DNA of 64,000 nt from NCBI GenBank assembly GCA_029237695.1, contig CM055267.1, positions 6,222,036 through 6,286,035 on the forward strand. Direction: 5' to 3'. The DNA comes from Conchocele bisecta. Its lineage: Eukaryota > Mollusca > Bivalvia > Lucinida > Thyasiridae. Both the position numbers and the translations under genes were made by a program. Positions 47,361 through 59,240 of this stretch are shown one piece after another (the first letter of the stretch is position 1; every line of letters begins with the position of its first letter). Below the pieces are notes generated by a model that did no database searches, was not told the DNA's origin, and worked only from the letters and a program-made list of their open reading frames with translations.

Positions 47361-49917
47361 TATAGTACACAAAAAAACTTTAACAAATAAATTCAAAGTA
47401 ATTTGACCTTGACATTGTGCACTGGGGCCGCACGGTTGGGGGTTAGAGTGAAAATATGGACGATGATAAACACCCATGTGAAGTTTCAAGGTAATGGGCG
47501 AAGCAGTTGCAGAGATATAGTATAACAAAAAAGTTTTAACCAACAAATTTAACCAGACGTATGTTAAAAAGTTAACGTTGAAAATGGCTAAGTCAATTAC
47601 GTAGAAATAATAGGTGAAGGTAAAAAAATGGTCACATGTTGGATAGTTGTATGTGGTAGGCACCCCTTGGTTATGAAGCTGTGAAAGTTTGTGGCTAAAG
47701 TGGTGGTCCTGGTTACAGTACCAAAGAAATGGACTTAAACACGAAAACTTAACATTGAAAACGCGAAAACTTAACATTGAAAATGGCTAAGTTGATTGCG
47801 CGGAAAAAATGGGTCAAGTTAAAAAAAAAGTAATATGTTGGATAGTGATATGTGGTGGGCACCCCTTGATTATGAAGCTGTGAAAGTTTGGTGGTCCTAG
47901 GTGGTACAGTACCAAAGAAATGTACTTAAACACGAAAACTTAACATTGAAAACGCGAAAACTTAACATTGAAAATGGCTAAGTCGATTGCGCGGAAAAAA
48001 TGGGTCAAATTAAAAAAAAGTAACATGTTGGATAGTGATATGTGGTGGGCACCCCTTGATTATGAAGCTGTGAAAGTTTGGTGGTCCTAGGTGGTACAGT
48101 AACAAAGAAATGGACTCAAACATGAAAACTTAACATTGATTGTGGACGCCGCCCGCCCGCCCGCCCGCCCCCGCCGCCCGCCCGCCGCCCGGCTTTCGCC
48201 AATCCAATAGCCTGGATTTTTTTTCTCCAAAAACCTGGCTAAAAATGGTAACATGTTGGATAGTTGTATGTGGTAGGCACCCCTTGGTTATGAAGCTGTG
48301 AAAGTTTGGTGGTCCTAGGTGGTACAGTACGAAAGAAATGGACTTAAACACGAAAACTTAACATTGTAAACGCGAAAAGTTAACATTGAAAATGGCTAAG
48401 TCGTCTGCGCGGAAAAAATGGGTCAAGTTAAAAAAAAAGTAATATGTTGGATAGTGATATGTGGTGGGCACCCCTTGATTATGAAGCTGTGAAAGTTTGG
48501 TGGTCCTAGGTGGTACAGTACCAAAGAAATGTACTTAAACACGAAAACTTAACATTGAAAACGCGAAAACTTAACATTGAAAATGGCTAAGTCGATTGCG
48601 CGGAAAAAATGGGTCAAGTTAAAAAAAAAGTAACATGTTGGATAGTGATATGTGGTGGGCACCCCTTGATTATGAAGCTGTGAAAGTTTGGTGGTCCTAG
48701 GTGGTACAGTAACACAGAAATGGACTCAAACACGAAAACTTAACATTGATTGTGGACGCCGCCCCCCACCCGGCTTTCGCCAATCCAATAGCCTGGATTT
48801 TTTTTTTTGAACCTGGCTAAAAAAGTAACATGTTGGATAGTGATATGTGGTGGGCACCCCTTGATTATGAAGCTGTGAAAGTTTGGTGGTCCTAGGTGGT
48901 ACAGTAACAAAGAAATGGACTCAAACATGAAAACTTAACATTGATTGTGGACGCCGCCCGCCGCCGCCGCCAACCCGCGCCGCCCGCCCAGCTTTCGCCA
49001 ATCCAATAGCCTGGATTTTTTTTCCCAAAAACCTGGCTAAAAATGGTCACATGTTGGATAGTTGTATGTGGTAGGCACCCCTTGGTTATGAAGCTGTGAA
49101 AGTTTGGTGGTCCTAGGTGGTACAGTACGAAAGAAATGGACTTAAACACGGAAAACTTAACATTTGTAAACGCGAAAAGTTAACATTGAAAATGGCTAAG
49201 TCGTCTGCGCGGGAAAAAAATGGGTCAAGTTAAAAAAAAGTAATTTGTTGGATAGTGATATGTGGTGGGCACCCCTTGATTATGAAGCTGTGAAAGTTTT
49301 GGTGGTCCTAGGTGGTACAGTACCAAAGAAATGTACTTAAACACGAAAACAACTTAACTTGAAAATGGAAACGCGGGAAAAAACTTAACATTGATGGCCC
49401 TAGTCTGAAATTTGTGGCGATTGAACAAGTGGAGTTAACATTGTGGATCAATGAATAATAGTGGTTTTTTTTTTTGCAACATGTTGGATGTGATATGTGG
49501 TGGGCACCCCTTGATTATGAAGCTGTGAAAGTTTGGTGGTCCTAGGTAGTACAGTAACAAAGAAAATGATTCACACGACTAACATGATTGTGGACGCGCA
49601 GATCGGCTTCGCCAATCCAATAGCCTGGATTTTTTTTTTTGAACCTGGCTAAAAAAGTAACATGTTGGATAGTGATATGTGGTGGGCACCCCTTGATTAT
49701 GAAGCTGTGAAAGTTTGGTGGTCCTAGGTGGTACAGTAACAAAGAAATGGACTCAAACACGAAAACTTAACATTGATTGTGGACGCAGCCCACCCCCCGC
49801 CCGCAGCCCGCCACCGCCCTCCCGCCGCCCGCCCGCCCACCCGCCCGCCCCCGCCCGGCCTTTCGCCAATCCAATAGCCTGGATTTTTTCTCTCAAAAAA
49901 CCTGGCTAATAAAATGA
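47361..49917. repeat. Family I tandem array, units of about 190 bp with GC-rich ends
   Basis: It opens with another B copy to about 47630. Units then carry GTTGGATAGTGATATGTGG, CACCCCTTGATTATGAAGC, TTTGGTGGTCCTAGGTGG and AACTTAACATTGAAAATGGC. Five units end in a block of GCCC/GCCG repeats followed by TTTCGCCAATCCAATAGCCT and CCTGGCTAA (near 48140, 48755, 48950, 49600, 49785), which looks like a 3' terminus repeated within the array. Sequence at 49360-49600 is unusually noisy. Confidence 0.78.
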
Positions 49918-50454
49918 TTCCATGCTTTCAGTTCGCATACTGTGTCGCTCTCTTAACGAAGTAACATGATACATGTATGTAGTGTTTAGTCATATTTATT
50001 TGACTACTGTATACCTACCTGAAACATTCAAAATGACCACCATGTTCAACATGGCCACTGTGACCATGGTGAAATCAATCTCGATATACACACTTTCATC
50101 AAACAATACTTCTTATTTGTACTACTGTCTGTTTCACGAAAGCTGCCCAAATTTGACAGCTATATAAACAATTCAACAACAATATATTTTTTTATTAATA
50201 TTAAATTAAGGAAAATTTAAGATTCTTAAATTTTCTTTTAATATAATACATGTATTATCAAAAAATAACAGTATATTGTTTTTGCATTATTGATATAGCC
50301 GTAAAATTTGGGCAGGTTTCGTGAAACAGACAATATACATAGAATTCGCAACCTCCCATTTGAACTATGTATTGAACTTCTTATCAGATATTATATGCAG
50401 AAAGAGGCAGAAATAGTTACCATTTTCAAGATAGCCACATAATAATAGAACATT
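49918..50454. other. Unassigned AT-rich sequence
   Basis: No gene. GTCTGTTTCACGAAAGCTGCCC near 50128 and its near inverse GGGCAGGTTTCGTGAAACAG near 50311 flank an AT-rich core, suggesting a small foldback element of about 210 bp. Confidence 0.5.
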
Positions 50455-50683
50455 TTAACCATTAGACCGCTATACACAACAATTGTCGTCTACTGTTGCT
50501 TTTATATCATGCCTTATTTCTCAATAAAACATGGTTTGACAGCACTTTTAAACAATTAAAGTGTTGGCAAAGCATGTTGTAAATTATTCTAAAGTGCAGT
50601 TAAAGAATGTTTTTGATGATAAAAATGGAAAATAGAAAATAACAGCAGATGACAAAAAATTAAGATAGTGGTGTAAGGGTTAA
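50455..50683. mobile_element. TTAA-flanked MITE (piggyBac-like), second copy
   Basis: It starts TTAACCATTAGACCGCTA and ends TAGTGGTGTAAGGGTTAA, 229 bp in all. Internal blocks TGTCGTCTACTGTTGC, AAGCATGTTGTAAATTATTC and TTTTTGATGATAAAAATGG match the 9464 copy. Confidence 0.82.
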
Positions 50684-50810
50684 CCTTTCGCTGGAATCTG
50701 GTACATGCATCGGAATGGCAAAAGGGCACCATATGCCACACGTAGGTAACAATTAAGTAATTTATAAATCTAATATTCCGACTCAAAATGTAACAATGCA
50801 GCATATTCAG

Positions 50811-53623
50811 TGTGTGACCAGAGTAGCTGTAACACCTGCACCTGCACAGTCTGTGTGAGCAGAGTAGCTGTAACACCTGCACCTGCACAGTCTGTGTGAG
50901 CAGAGTAGCTGTAACACCTGCACCTGCACATTCTGTGTGACCAGAGTAGCTGTAACACCTGCACCTGCACAGTCTGTGTGACCAGAGTAGTTGTAACAGC
51001 CTGCACCTGCACAGTCTGTGTGACCAGAGTAGCTGTAACACCTGCACCTGCACAGTCTGTGTGACCAGAGTAGCTGTAACAGCCTGCACCTGCACAGTCT
51101 GTGTGACCAGAGTAGCTGTAACACCTGCACCTGCACAGTCTGTGTGACCAGAGTAGCTGTAACAGCCTGCATCTGCACAGTCTGTGTGAGCAGAGTAGCT
51201 GTAACACCTGCACCTGCACAGTCTGTGTGACCAGAGTAGCTGTAACACCTGCACCTGCACAGTCTGTGTGACCAGAGTAGTTGTAACAGCCTGCACCTGC
51301 ACAGTCTGTGTGACCATAGTAGCTGTAACAGCCTGCACCTGCACAATCTGTGTGACCAGAGTAGCTGTAACAGCCTGCACCTGCACAGTCTGTGTGACCA
51401 GAGTAGTTGTAACACCTGCACCTGCATCTGTGTGACCAGAGTAGCTGTAACACCTGCAACTGCACAGTCTGTGTGACCAGAGTAGCTGTAACACCTGCAC
51501 CTGCACAGTCTGTGTGACCAGAGTAGCTGTAACAGCCTGCACCTGCACAGTCTGTGTGACCAGAGTAGCTGTAACACCTGCACCTGCACAGTCTGTGTGA
51601 CCAGAGTAGCTGTAACAGCCTGCACCTGCACAGTCTGTGTGACCAGAGTAGCTGTAACAGCCTGCACCTGCACAATCTGTGTGACCAGAGTAGCTGTAAC
51701 AGCCTGCACCTGCACAGTCTGTGTGACCAGAGTAGTTGTAACACCTGCACCTGCACAGTCTGTGTGACCAGAGTAGCTGTAACACCTGCAACTGCACAGT
51801 CTGTGTGACCAGAGTAGCTGTAACACCTGCACCTTCACAGTCTGTGTGACCAGAGTAGCTGTAACACCTGCACCTGCACAGTCTGTGTGACCAGAGTAGC
51901 TGTAACACCTGCACCTGCACAGTCTGTGTGACCAGAGTAGCTGTAACAGCTTGCACCTGCACAGTATGTGTGACCAGAGTAGCTGTAACACCTGCACCTG
52001 CACAGTCTGTGTGACCAGAGTAGCTGTAACAGCCTGCACCTGCACAGTCTGTGTGACCAGAGTAGCTGTAACAGCCTGCACCTGCACAGTCTGTGTCAGC
52101 AGAGTAGCTGTAACACATGCACCTGCACAGTCTGTGTGACCAGAGTAGCTGTAACAGCCTGCACATGGACAGTCTGTGTGACCAGAGTAGCTGTAACACC
52201 TGCACCTGCATAGTCTGTGTGACTAGAGTAGCTGTAACAGCCTGCACCTGCACAGTCTGTGTGACCAGAGTAGCTGTAACACATGCACCTGCACAGTCTG
52301 TGTGACCAGAGTAGCTGTAACAGCCTGCACATGGACAGTCTGTGTGACCAGAGTAGCTGTAACACCTGCAACTGCATAGTCGGTGTGACCAGAGTAGCTG
52401 TAACACCTGCACCTGAACAGTCTGTGTGACCAGAGTAGCTGTAACACCTGCACCTGCACAGTATTTGTGACCAGAGTAGCTGTAACACCTGCACAGTCTG
52501 TGTGACCAGAGTAGCTGTAACACCTGCACAGTCTGTATGACCAGAGTAGCTGTAACACCTGCACATTCTGTGTGACCAGAGTAGCTGTAACACATGTACC
52601 TGCACAGTCTGTGTGACCAGAGTAGCTGTAACACCTGCACCTGCACAGTCTGTGTGACCAGAGTAGCTGTAACAGCCTGCACCTGCACAGTCTGTGTGAC
52701 CATAGTAGCTGTAACACCTGCACCTGCACATTCTGTGTGACCAGAGTAGCTGTAACACATGCACCTGCACAGTCTGTGTGACCAGAGTAGCTGTAACAGC
52801 CTGCACCTGCACAGTCTGTGTGACCAGAGTAGCTGTAACACCTGCACCTGCACAGTCTGCGTGACCAGAGTAGCTGTAACACCTGCACCTGCACAGTCTG
52901 TGTGACCGGAGTAGCTGTAACACCTACACCTGCACAGTCTGTGTGACCAGAGTAGCTATAACACCTGCACCTGCACAGTCTGTGTGGCCAGAGTAGCTGA
53001 AACACCTGCACCTGCACAGTCTCTGTGAACAGAGTAGCTGTAACACCTGCACCTGCACAGTATATGTGACCAGAGTAACTGTAACACCTGCACCTGCACA
53101 GTCTGTGTGACCAGAGTAGCTGTAACACCTGCACAGTCTGTGTGACCAGAGTAGCTGTAACAGCCTGCACCTGCACAGTCTGTGTGACCAGAGTAGCTGT
53201 AACACCTGCACTTGCACAGTCTGTGTGACCAGAGTAGCTGTAACACCTGCACTTGCACAGTCTGCGTGACCAGAGTAGCTGTAACACCTGCACCTGCACA
53301 GTCTGCGTGACCAGAGTAGCTGTAACACCTGCACCTGCAGTCTGTGTGACCAGAGTAGCTGTAACACCTGCACCTGCACAGTCTGTGTGACCAGAGTAGC
53401 TGTAACAGCCTGCACCTGCACAGTCTGTGTGACCAGAGTAGCTGTAACAGCCTGCACATGCACAGTCTGTGTGATCAGAGTAGCTGTAACAGCCTGCACC
53501 TGCACACTCTGTGTGACCAGAGTAGCTGTAACACCTGCACAGTCTGTGTGACCAGAGTAGCTGTAACACCTGCACAGTCTGTGTGACCAGAGTAGCTGTA
53601 GCAGCCTGCACCTGCACAGTCTG
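50811..53623. repeat. 41/42-bp minisatellite, about 68 units
   Basis: The unit is TCTGTGTGACCAGAGTAGCT plus GTAACACCTGCACCTGCACAG, with a one-base-longer form (AACAGCCTGCACC). Read on the minus strand, the unit has no stop in any frame, so ORFs up to 754 codons arise without coding. A few units lack CTGCAC. No signal or promoter is seen. Confidence 0.96.
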
Positions 53624-54083
53624 ATAAGGCGCTACACTATTTGCTATTGCATTGGTCAATCTTCTTGATAAGACTGCCAGTAGCCATGACATTATCCTTG
53701 TGATGTTCATGTGATGAAACAGCTATTTTAAAGGTACATGCGCACTCACTAGGCACAAACTGTTCTTTATAGGAATGCAATTAAGTGTATAACAGCAATA
53801 ATTATAATTGTGACACTATTCCATCAGTTCTAAAAAATTACGACTGCCCGCTATACAGATACAATCATTTAGTAATATTTATTTTACTGATAGTGATTCA
53901 CGTGGTATCTGGCTATTTTCACATGCAAATGAGGCATGATAGTTTCTAATTATTTATATTAATTAAATGTTACACCTGAACAAAATAATATTTTCGACAG
54001 ATTATAAAGTATGGTCATTGCACAGAGAATAAATAGTAGGCCTAATGTCTGTTAACATTTTAAGGAAACACGATTATCACCCC
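53624..54083. other. Unassigned sequence
   Basis: No gene or repeat recognised. Confidence 0.4.
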
Positions 54084-54098
54084 TGATATCAGTGTGGA

Positions 54099-54364
54099 GT
54101 GAGTGAGTGAATAGGGTTTAACGTCCGCTTTTCTGACATAGAGGTACAAGCCTCAGGGAGTCTACACGCAGACGGGTCAACGGGGTCGAGTCCCGTATCC
54201 ACCTGTCCGAGGGGGGTAAATCCCAACTTCAGAACTCAATATTTACAATCAAAATATATATTCAGTCCTGAAATTAGAACAACCTGATCTGGTGCCAGGC
54301 CCTCGCCACACCAGCATCATTTATCCCATCCCCTAAAAGTAATAGGATTGGCGCTAATCTTACT
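54099..54364 (+). repeat. Bivalve SINE-like element with perfect 15-bp target duplication
   Basis: TGATATCAGTGTGGA occurs at 54084-54098 and 54365-54379. Inside are AGGGTTTAACGTCCGC, GGTCGAGTCCCGTATCC, TCCCAACTTCAGAACTCAAT, ACCTGATCTGGTGCCAGG and AAGTAATAGGATTGGCGCTA, the block order of the copies at 31105 and 59030. Retroposition by a LINE is implied by the duplication. Confidence 0.88.
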
Positions 54365-54599
54365 TGATATCAGTGTGGAAATTTATGTGTGATATAAATG
54401 TATAATAATGCCAATCAATACATGGGGTAATGGTGAATGAATGTTTCTTTGCCAGAAAATGTCATATCTACAGAATATACAAAACTATCTGTCTCCCTAT
54501 ATTATAACCTGGCATGTGGGATCACAGGTATTTTTACGCAGGTATTTTAACACTAACGTTACAAGGTAGTAAGACATCACAGGTTTCAAACACCGTATT

Positions 54600-54932
54600 G
54601 TGTACATTACTTCAGTAAATGGATGAATTGTATGCATTACTTCAGTGAATGGATGAATTGTGTACATTACTTAAGTGAATGGATGAATTGTGTGCATTAC
54701 TTCAGTGAATGGATGAATTGTGTGCATTACTTCAGTGAATGGATGAATTGTGTGCATGACTTCAGTGAATGGATGAATTGTGTACATTACTTCAGTGAAT
54801 GGATGAATTGTGTGAATTACTTCAGTGAATGGATGAATTGTGTACATGACTTCAGTGAATGGATGATGCATTACTTCAGTGAATGGATGAATTGTGTGCA
54901 TTACTTCAGTGAATGGATGAATTGTGTACGTT
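54600..54932. repeat. 30-bp tandem repeat, about 11 units
   Basis: The unit is GAATTGTGTGCATTACTTCA plus GTGAATGGAT. Since 30 is a multiple of three, an ORF (MNCVHYFSEW repeated) stays open, but nothing else supports a gene. Confidence 0.92.
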
Positions 54933-55827
54933 TTGCGAGTTGTTCCAAGTCTTGTTATTTCCCACAAATATAGTTTAAATATACTGCCATTTACGGCAGA
55001 AAACAACGTTGTTATTGTTATCATTGTAAATGAAGATATGTTTGACAGGACTGAAGTGGGTGATGTTGATAAACAAGGAGCCCCCACAAAACCGTTCCAA
55101 GGCGGGACCCTTTTCCGACAAAAACGTGGCCTGTGACTGTAGAAATGTTAAACATGCTCTTATGTAGGCCCAATTCTTCATATTAGAAAACAGATAGTGA
55201 AATGTTTGTTACATTATCTCTTGAAAACTTCAAAGTTGTCTATCTGTTCGATCAGGGATTAGGACATAGCTGTGAATAGTGGGAAAATTTGCCAAGTCTC
55301 TAAACATAAGTTGTCTTTATAGGTTTCACCACACTAAATCATCAGATATTCATGCGCGGTGTAGTCAAAAGTAGTACATTAAAAAAAATAAGCCAGCTTT
55401 GTTATGCCATAGACACTCTTTGCTTGCAAAAACCAGTCAATTTATGAAATAATCTACTTCAAAGTCATGTTAATTTGTCATTTACATCAGTTTCATGCAA
55501 ATACTTTGGGATTATTTTGCAAGTCGGAGCATGTTTGTCATGTGAGGCGGTTTCAATTCCAGTTTTTTGCACCACTACCAGGGTGGTCACAGGAGATTGA
55601 ATACATCTTTCTTAAGAATAATACCTCTATGATACCTCTATGATGGTTTCTGGGCTCTGAAGTAAGGAGGAATCTCCTTTTTTAGCCCATTTTCTTCAGT
55701 CATTCTTCGGATACTATGTATCTTGTATTATTGCATGGTTTGATTTGAATAATTAGGGTACAGGTTTGTAGTATTTAATGTCACATTTGGTAGTATATAT
55801 GTATGTATATTAACATATATAATGTGG
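54933..55827. other. Unassigned sequence, includes the 3' UTR of the LINE tail
   Basis: AT-rich. A short duplication ATACCTCTATG occurs twice near 55621. The upper part, about 55560-55827, is probably LINE 3' UTR. Confidence 0.4.
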
Positions 55828-56035
55828 TTAAAATTGGTATATAGTATCGTGGTTCCAGTACTGGTCGAGTTTCGATTTGAAATCATTCATGTCATTTGAG
55901 TTCACAACATACTTTGGGAGTGAGTTCCAATCGTTTATTATCCTCTGTGAAAACAGTTGTAGGCGAAATGATGTTATACAACATGGTATATGAAACCTAT
56001 ATTTTAATTAGTGAATATCCAGAGCAGCATGGCTG
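55828..56035 (-). pseudogene. C-terminal fragment of a LINE reverse transcriptase
   Basis: Reading down from about 55980: TSFRLQLFSQRIINDWNSLP, then YVVNSNDMNDFKSKLDQYW, ending NHDTIYQF and a stop at 55828-55830. The motif RIINDWNSLP followed by FKSKLDQYW is the usual end of CR1/Jockey-type RT proteins. Upstream similarity is shifted in frame and fades by 56035, so this is a severely 5'-truncated copy. Confidence 0.75.
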
Positions 56036-57321
56036 CAGGTTATGGAGAGAATAGCAAAATGTGTGGTCATTGGTTAGTTTATATAGGAAATATTTGGTGA
56101 TGGTGGGACCTTTATGTAGTTGCGGGATGTAGTTGCGGGAAGTAATTCTGACAGTTACTTCCCGCAACTAACGTTTATGAAGTGGACACGCCTAGTGTTA
56201 CCATCAGGTGTCGTAATACGAGATTAAATGTACTGAGTAGGGTACCACAGTTTCCTGTGTACGGTACACTAGGTGGCATAATCAAGTGGATTAAACAAAC
56301 GAGCACCTGGAAAACACAGATGTATTAACAGCAAACTAAATTATCATGGGCGCAGACATGTTTGTTGTTGTTGTATGTATACATGTCTGTAATTCGGGCG
56401 CTTATTTTTCGCCTCAATTACACACTTGACCTGTATATATGGCCTAACAAATGCACAAGAAAAAAGGGGTTTGCTATGTACATACGACCAGCATTCTGAC
56501 ACAAAGTCAGCCGAGTGACCGTGGCCTGTATTTAATGCATTTTTGTATGGTCACAGTTTGTTTGTCCATTGACTGAGACAGTTCTAATAATTTTCGTTAT
56601 CCCACCGCCCTTAATCCGGATTTTCGTGTTGTAGAATCATGTTAATTGATATTATATGTATTATTAAATAGGTGTGTTGATACCGAATGAGCTCAGGTAC
56701 TCCAGTGGTTGAATGTAGACGTTCCACAGTACTGATGAATGTGAAGATTGAGCACGGTATGTGAAGAACTGATATTGTACTTGAGGCATTATTTGCGGCT
56801 AGAGAAACTGTTTCTCTGGTTGGTTGGTCATTTTGTATATCACTGCTGTTTTGCTTACCAAGGTTGCAACATTTGTTTCATGAGCATATTACAATAGTTG
56901 ATATGTGAACGCATAGTTTTGGTAGCTCTCTGTGGTATTTGGTTGCCGTTAGACAGCTGCACATTTCAGATTGGATTACCAGTACCATATGGTCTGTTTT
57001 CAGCACTGTTCGACGTACCAGCAGTTATGTACCTTGTCATAGGACTTTTTTGTGTTGCCCATTTATTGTACAATGCAAGTTGCCATTATCGTCAATGGAC
57101 ATGCACTTACCATGAATTTTGTCTCATTTGGCCTCAGTTTTCTTCCAATTACATTATAAAGGGTTTTCGAACATGTGTGCAATTTTGAGTGAATCCGTAG
57201 GGCCGTAGAAAAACGGCAGCACGATTTACCCAAATATTACAAAAATCTTCATTACAAATAATATTTATGATTATATTATATACTTTTTGCACAATATATC
57301 ATTAGTATATCATAAAATATA
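56036..57321. other. Unassigned sequence with a perfect 15-bp hairpin
   Basis: AGTTGCGGGAAGTAA (56131-56145) and TTACTTCCCGCAACT (56155-56169) form a perfect stem with a 9-base loop. The 96-codon plus-strand ORF at 56898-57188 is hydrophobic but matches no family I know. Confidence 0.5.
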
Positions 57322-58896
57322 CTGAGCAAAACTAGAAACGTCCCTCCATGTTTAAGGAAAGATTCATCAAAAACCAAAAGGGTTACTTTTAAAAATCAAA
57401 ATGGAAAAACAAGTTCATTCATTTCTGTATCAAAGCCAATAAATTGATTTGGATATCTTGTTAAATATTCGAGAGATAACCGGCCAAGGGCGGTAGGGGT
57501 CAAAATCAAAAATCACAAAAAACTCAGAAATGTGTTACTTAATGTTTAGAGATGGAATTACAATAAGTAATGTGGCAAATTCAGTAAATCTCGTTAGTAC
57601 CGAGTGTGGCCACCATTTGCATGAATGCATGCAATGATCCTACGCCGCATCGACGTGACGTAACGCAATACCAGTGCGTTGGGGCAAATTCCTCCATTCC
57701 CGTTGTAACGCCCGTGTAAGATCGCGAACATTGTCAATCTGATGGTTAGCTCGTGCTTTTGCGGCCCAGCTCATCCCATATGTGCTCAATGGGATTGAGA
57801 TCCGGGGAGACCGCGGGCCATGGCATGACGTCGACGTTGTTTTGCTGTAAGTATTGAGTGGTGACCCTGGCTACGTGAGGGCGGGCATTGTCGTGCATCA
57901 ATGTCACACCAGGACCATGCTGACGGATAAATGGTAAGGCATGTGCATTTAGCACATCTGCAACATAACGTTGTGCATTGATGTTGCCCTGTACAACAAC
58001 CAAATCTGTCTTCCGGTTTCCCATGATCCCACCCCAGACCATTACGCTCCCTCCCCAAACCTGTTCTTCTCAACAATGCAACAATCGGTGAATCTTTCAT
58101 TTTCACGCCTGTATACGCGTGATCTTCCGTCAGCATGACTAACTGTGAACCGAGATTCATCGGTGAACAAAACTAGGTTCCAGTCAGCCCTTCTCCAGTT
58201 CAGATGACGTCGCGCCCATAACAGTCTGGCAGCACGGTGACGTTGGGTCATTATCTGACCAGTGTACGGGCGGCGTGCCCGGATTGGTTGGGCGTTACGA
58301 CGTAACCGGTTGCGAATGGTCTGCCCTGAGACACCGTATCGCCTAGCAGTGACTGTGGCTGCCAATCGACGTTGACGTAAGTGCGTCAACGTAATGTAAC
58401 GATCGGCTCTAGCCGTCGTTACACGAGGCCTACCAGGTCGCTGCCGGTCGTGAACAGCCCCAGTCTGCTGGTACCGGGCTGCAAGACGATCAATCGTCTT
58501 CGACAGCAACCAAACCGAGGCGCGACCGCCCTGGCGGCCATCCTACCCGCAAGCATCCCAATTGCCTGATTTCGCTCGTTTTCGGAAAGCCGTGGCATAT
58601 CGAAAACAGTGAAAAATTAAAAAAGTTTTTTAATTTTCCGAATAGCCCCTATCGCATGAATGGTACGACATGAACTGAATCACCTTATCGATGACAAGTA
58701 TAGCGTGCACGTGCAAAAAGTGGAAATCAACGTTCCGGTGACTGGCCGCTATGTAAACCGTGTGTATCGGCTAAACTCTACACGATCGTATTCTGAACAT
58801 CGCCACGGTTTAAAATACATGTACTTTGAACATGTGGTACATACATAGACAGAGCTACACCGGCTATAAAACAGGGACGTTTCTAGTTTTGTTGAG
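57322..58896 (-). mobile_element. Tc1/mariner-type transposon, complete with TIRs and TA duplication
   Basis: The left tip is CTGAGCAAAACTAGAAACGT and the right tip, inverted, is CTCAACAAAACTAGAAACGT. TA lies outside both (57320-57321 and 58897-58898). Length 1,575 bp, usual for Tc1-like elements. It contains one transposase pseudogene. Confidence 0.93.
57640..58598 (-). pseudogene. Tc1-like transposase, three frameshifts
   Basis: It starts at ATG 58596-58598 (MPRLSENERNQAIGMLAG). A paired helix-turn-helix region follows with TIDRLAARYQQTGAV and GRPRVTTA, then VSGQTIRNRLRR. The catalytic DDE blocks are LFTDESRF (near 58165), LMHDNARPHVARV (near 57890) and SPDLNPIEHIWDELGR (near 57790), i.e. 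Asp, Asp and Glu all present, 34-residue D-E spacing by eye. Frames change near 58500, 58045 and 57765. The stop lies at 57640-57642 after RTGIALRHVDAA. About 310 residues if uninterrupted, a normal Tc1 length. Confidence 0.92.
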
Positions 58897-59029
58897 TATA
58901 TGTACATTGTGACAGAAAAAAGAAAAACATGAAAAGTCATGCAGAGCATGATGTTATTAGCCGATCAAATCAGGGTTCAATATATGTTCGCATTTTAGTA
59001 GTTACTGAGTCTCGGGGGGGGGGGGGGGG
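58897..59029. other. Short unassigned stretch ending in a poly-G run
   Basis: It contains GTCATGCAGAGCATGATGTT (58934), repeated at 63463, and a run of more than 20 G at 59015. Confidence 0.6.
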
Positions 59030-59240
59030 GGGGAATGAATGAGCGAGTGAGTACTATCAACAGCTAAGGTCATTTAAGGCCGGGCCAACGGGTTGTACTA
59101 TCCCGCATTAAACGGGTCCACGATGAGGAAAATTCCCAAAATCAGAACTCAATATTTCCATGCCACACCAGTCACTTTAGTAGCTCGGCCCCAAAGTAAT
59201 ATGATTTGCCATAAGCTTATTACTTCTTAATGGAGCATAA
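59030..59240 (+). repeat. Bivalve SINE-like element, internally deleted
   Basis: It has ATCAACAGCTAAGGTCATTT, AAGGCCGGGCCAACGGGTTG, ATTCCCAAAATCAGAACTCA, then ATGCCACACCAGTCACTT and CCCCAAAGTAATATGATTTG, ending TTAATGGAGCATAACAGG. It lacks the CCTGACCTGGTGCC block seen in the 31105 copy. Confidence 0.8.

Noticed and set aside
50589..52853. 754-codon minus-strand ORF
   Set aside because: It is a translation of the 41/42-bp minisatellite; several frames are open at once because the unit lacks stops on that strand.
54623..54973. 116-codon ORF with ten MNCVHYFSEW repeats
   Set aside because: The 30-bp unit is a multiple of three, so the ORF is automatic; no flanking gene features.
56898..57188. 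96-codon hydrophobic ORF
   Set aside because: No conserved motif, no support for start or splice sites; within chance for AT-rich sequence.
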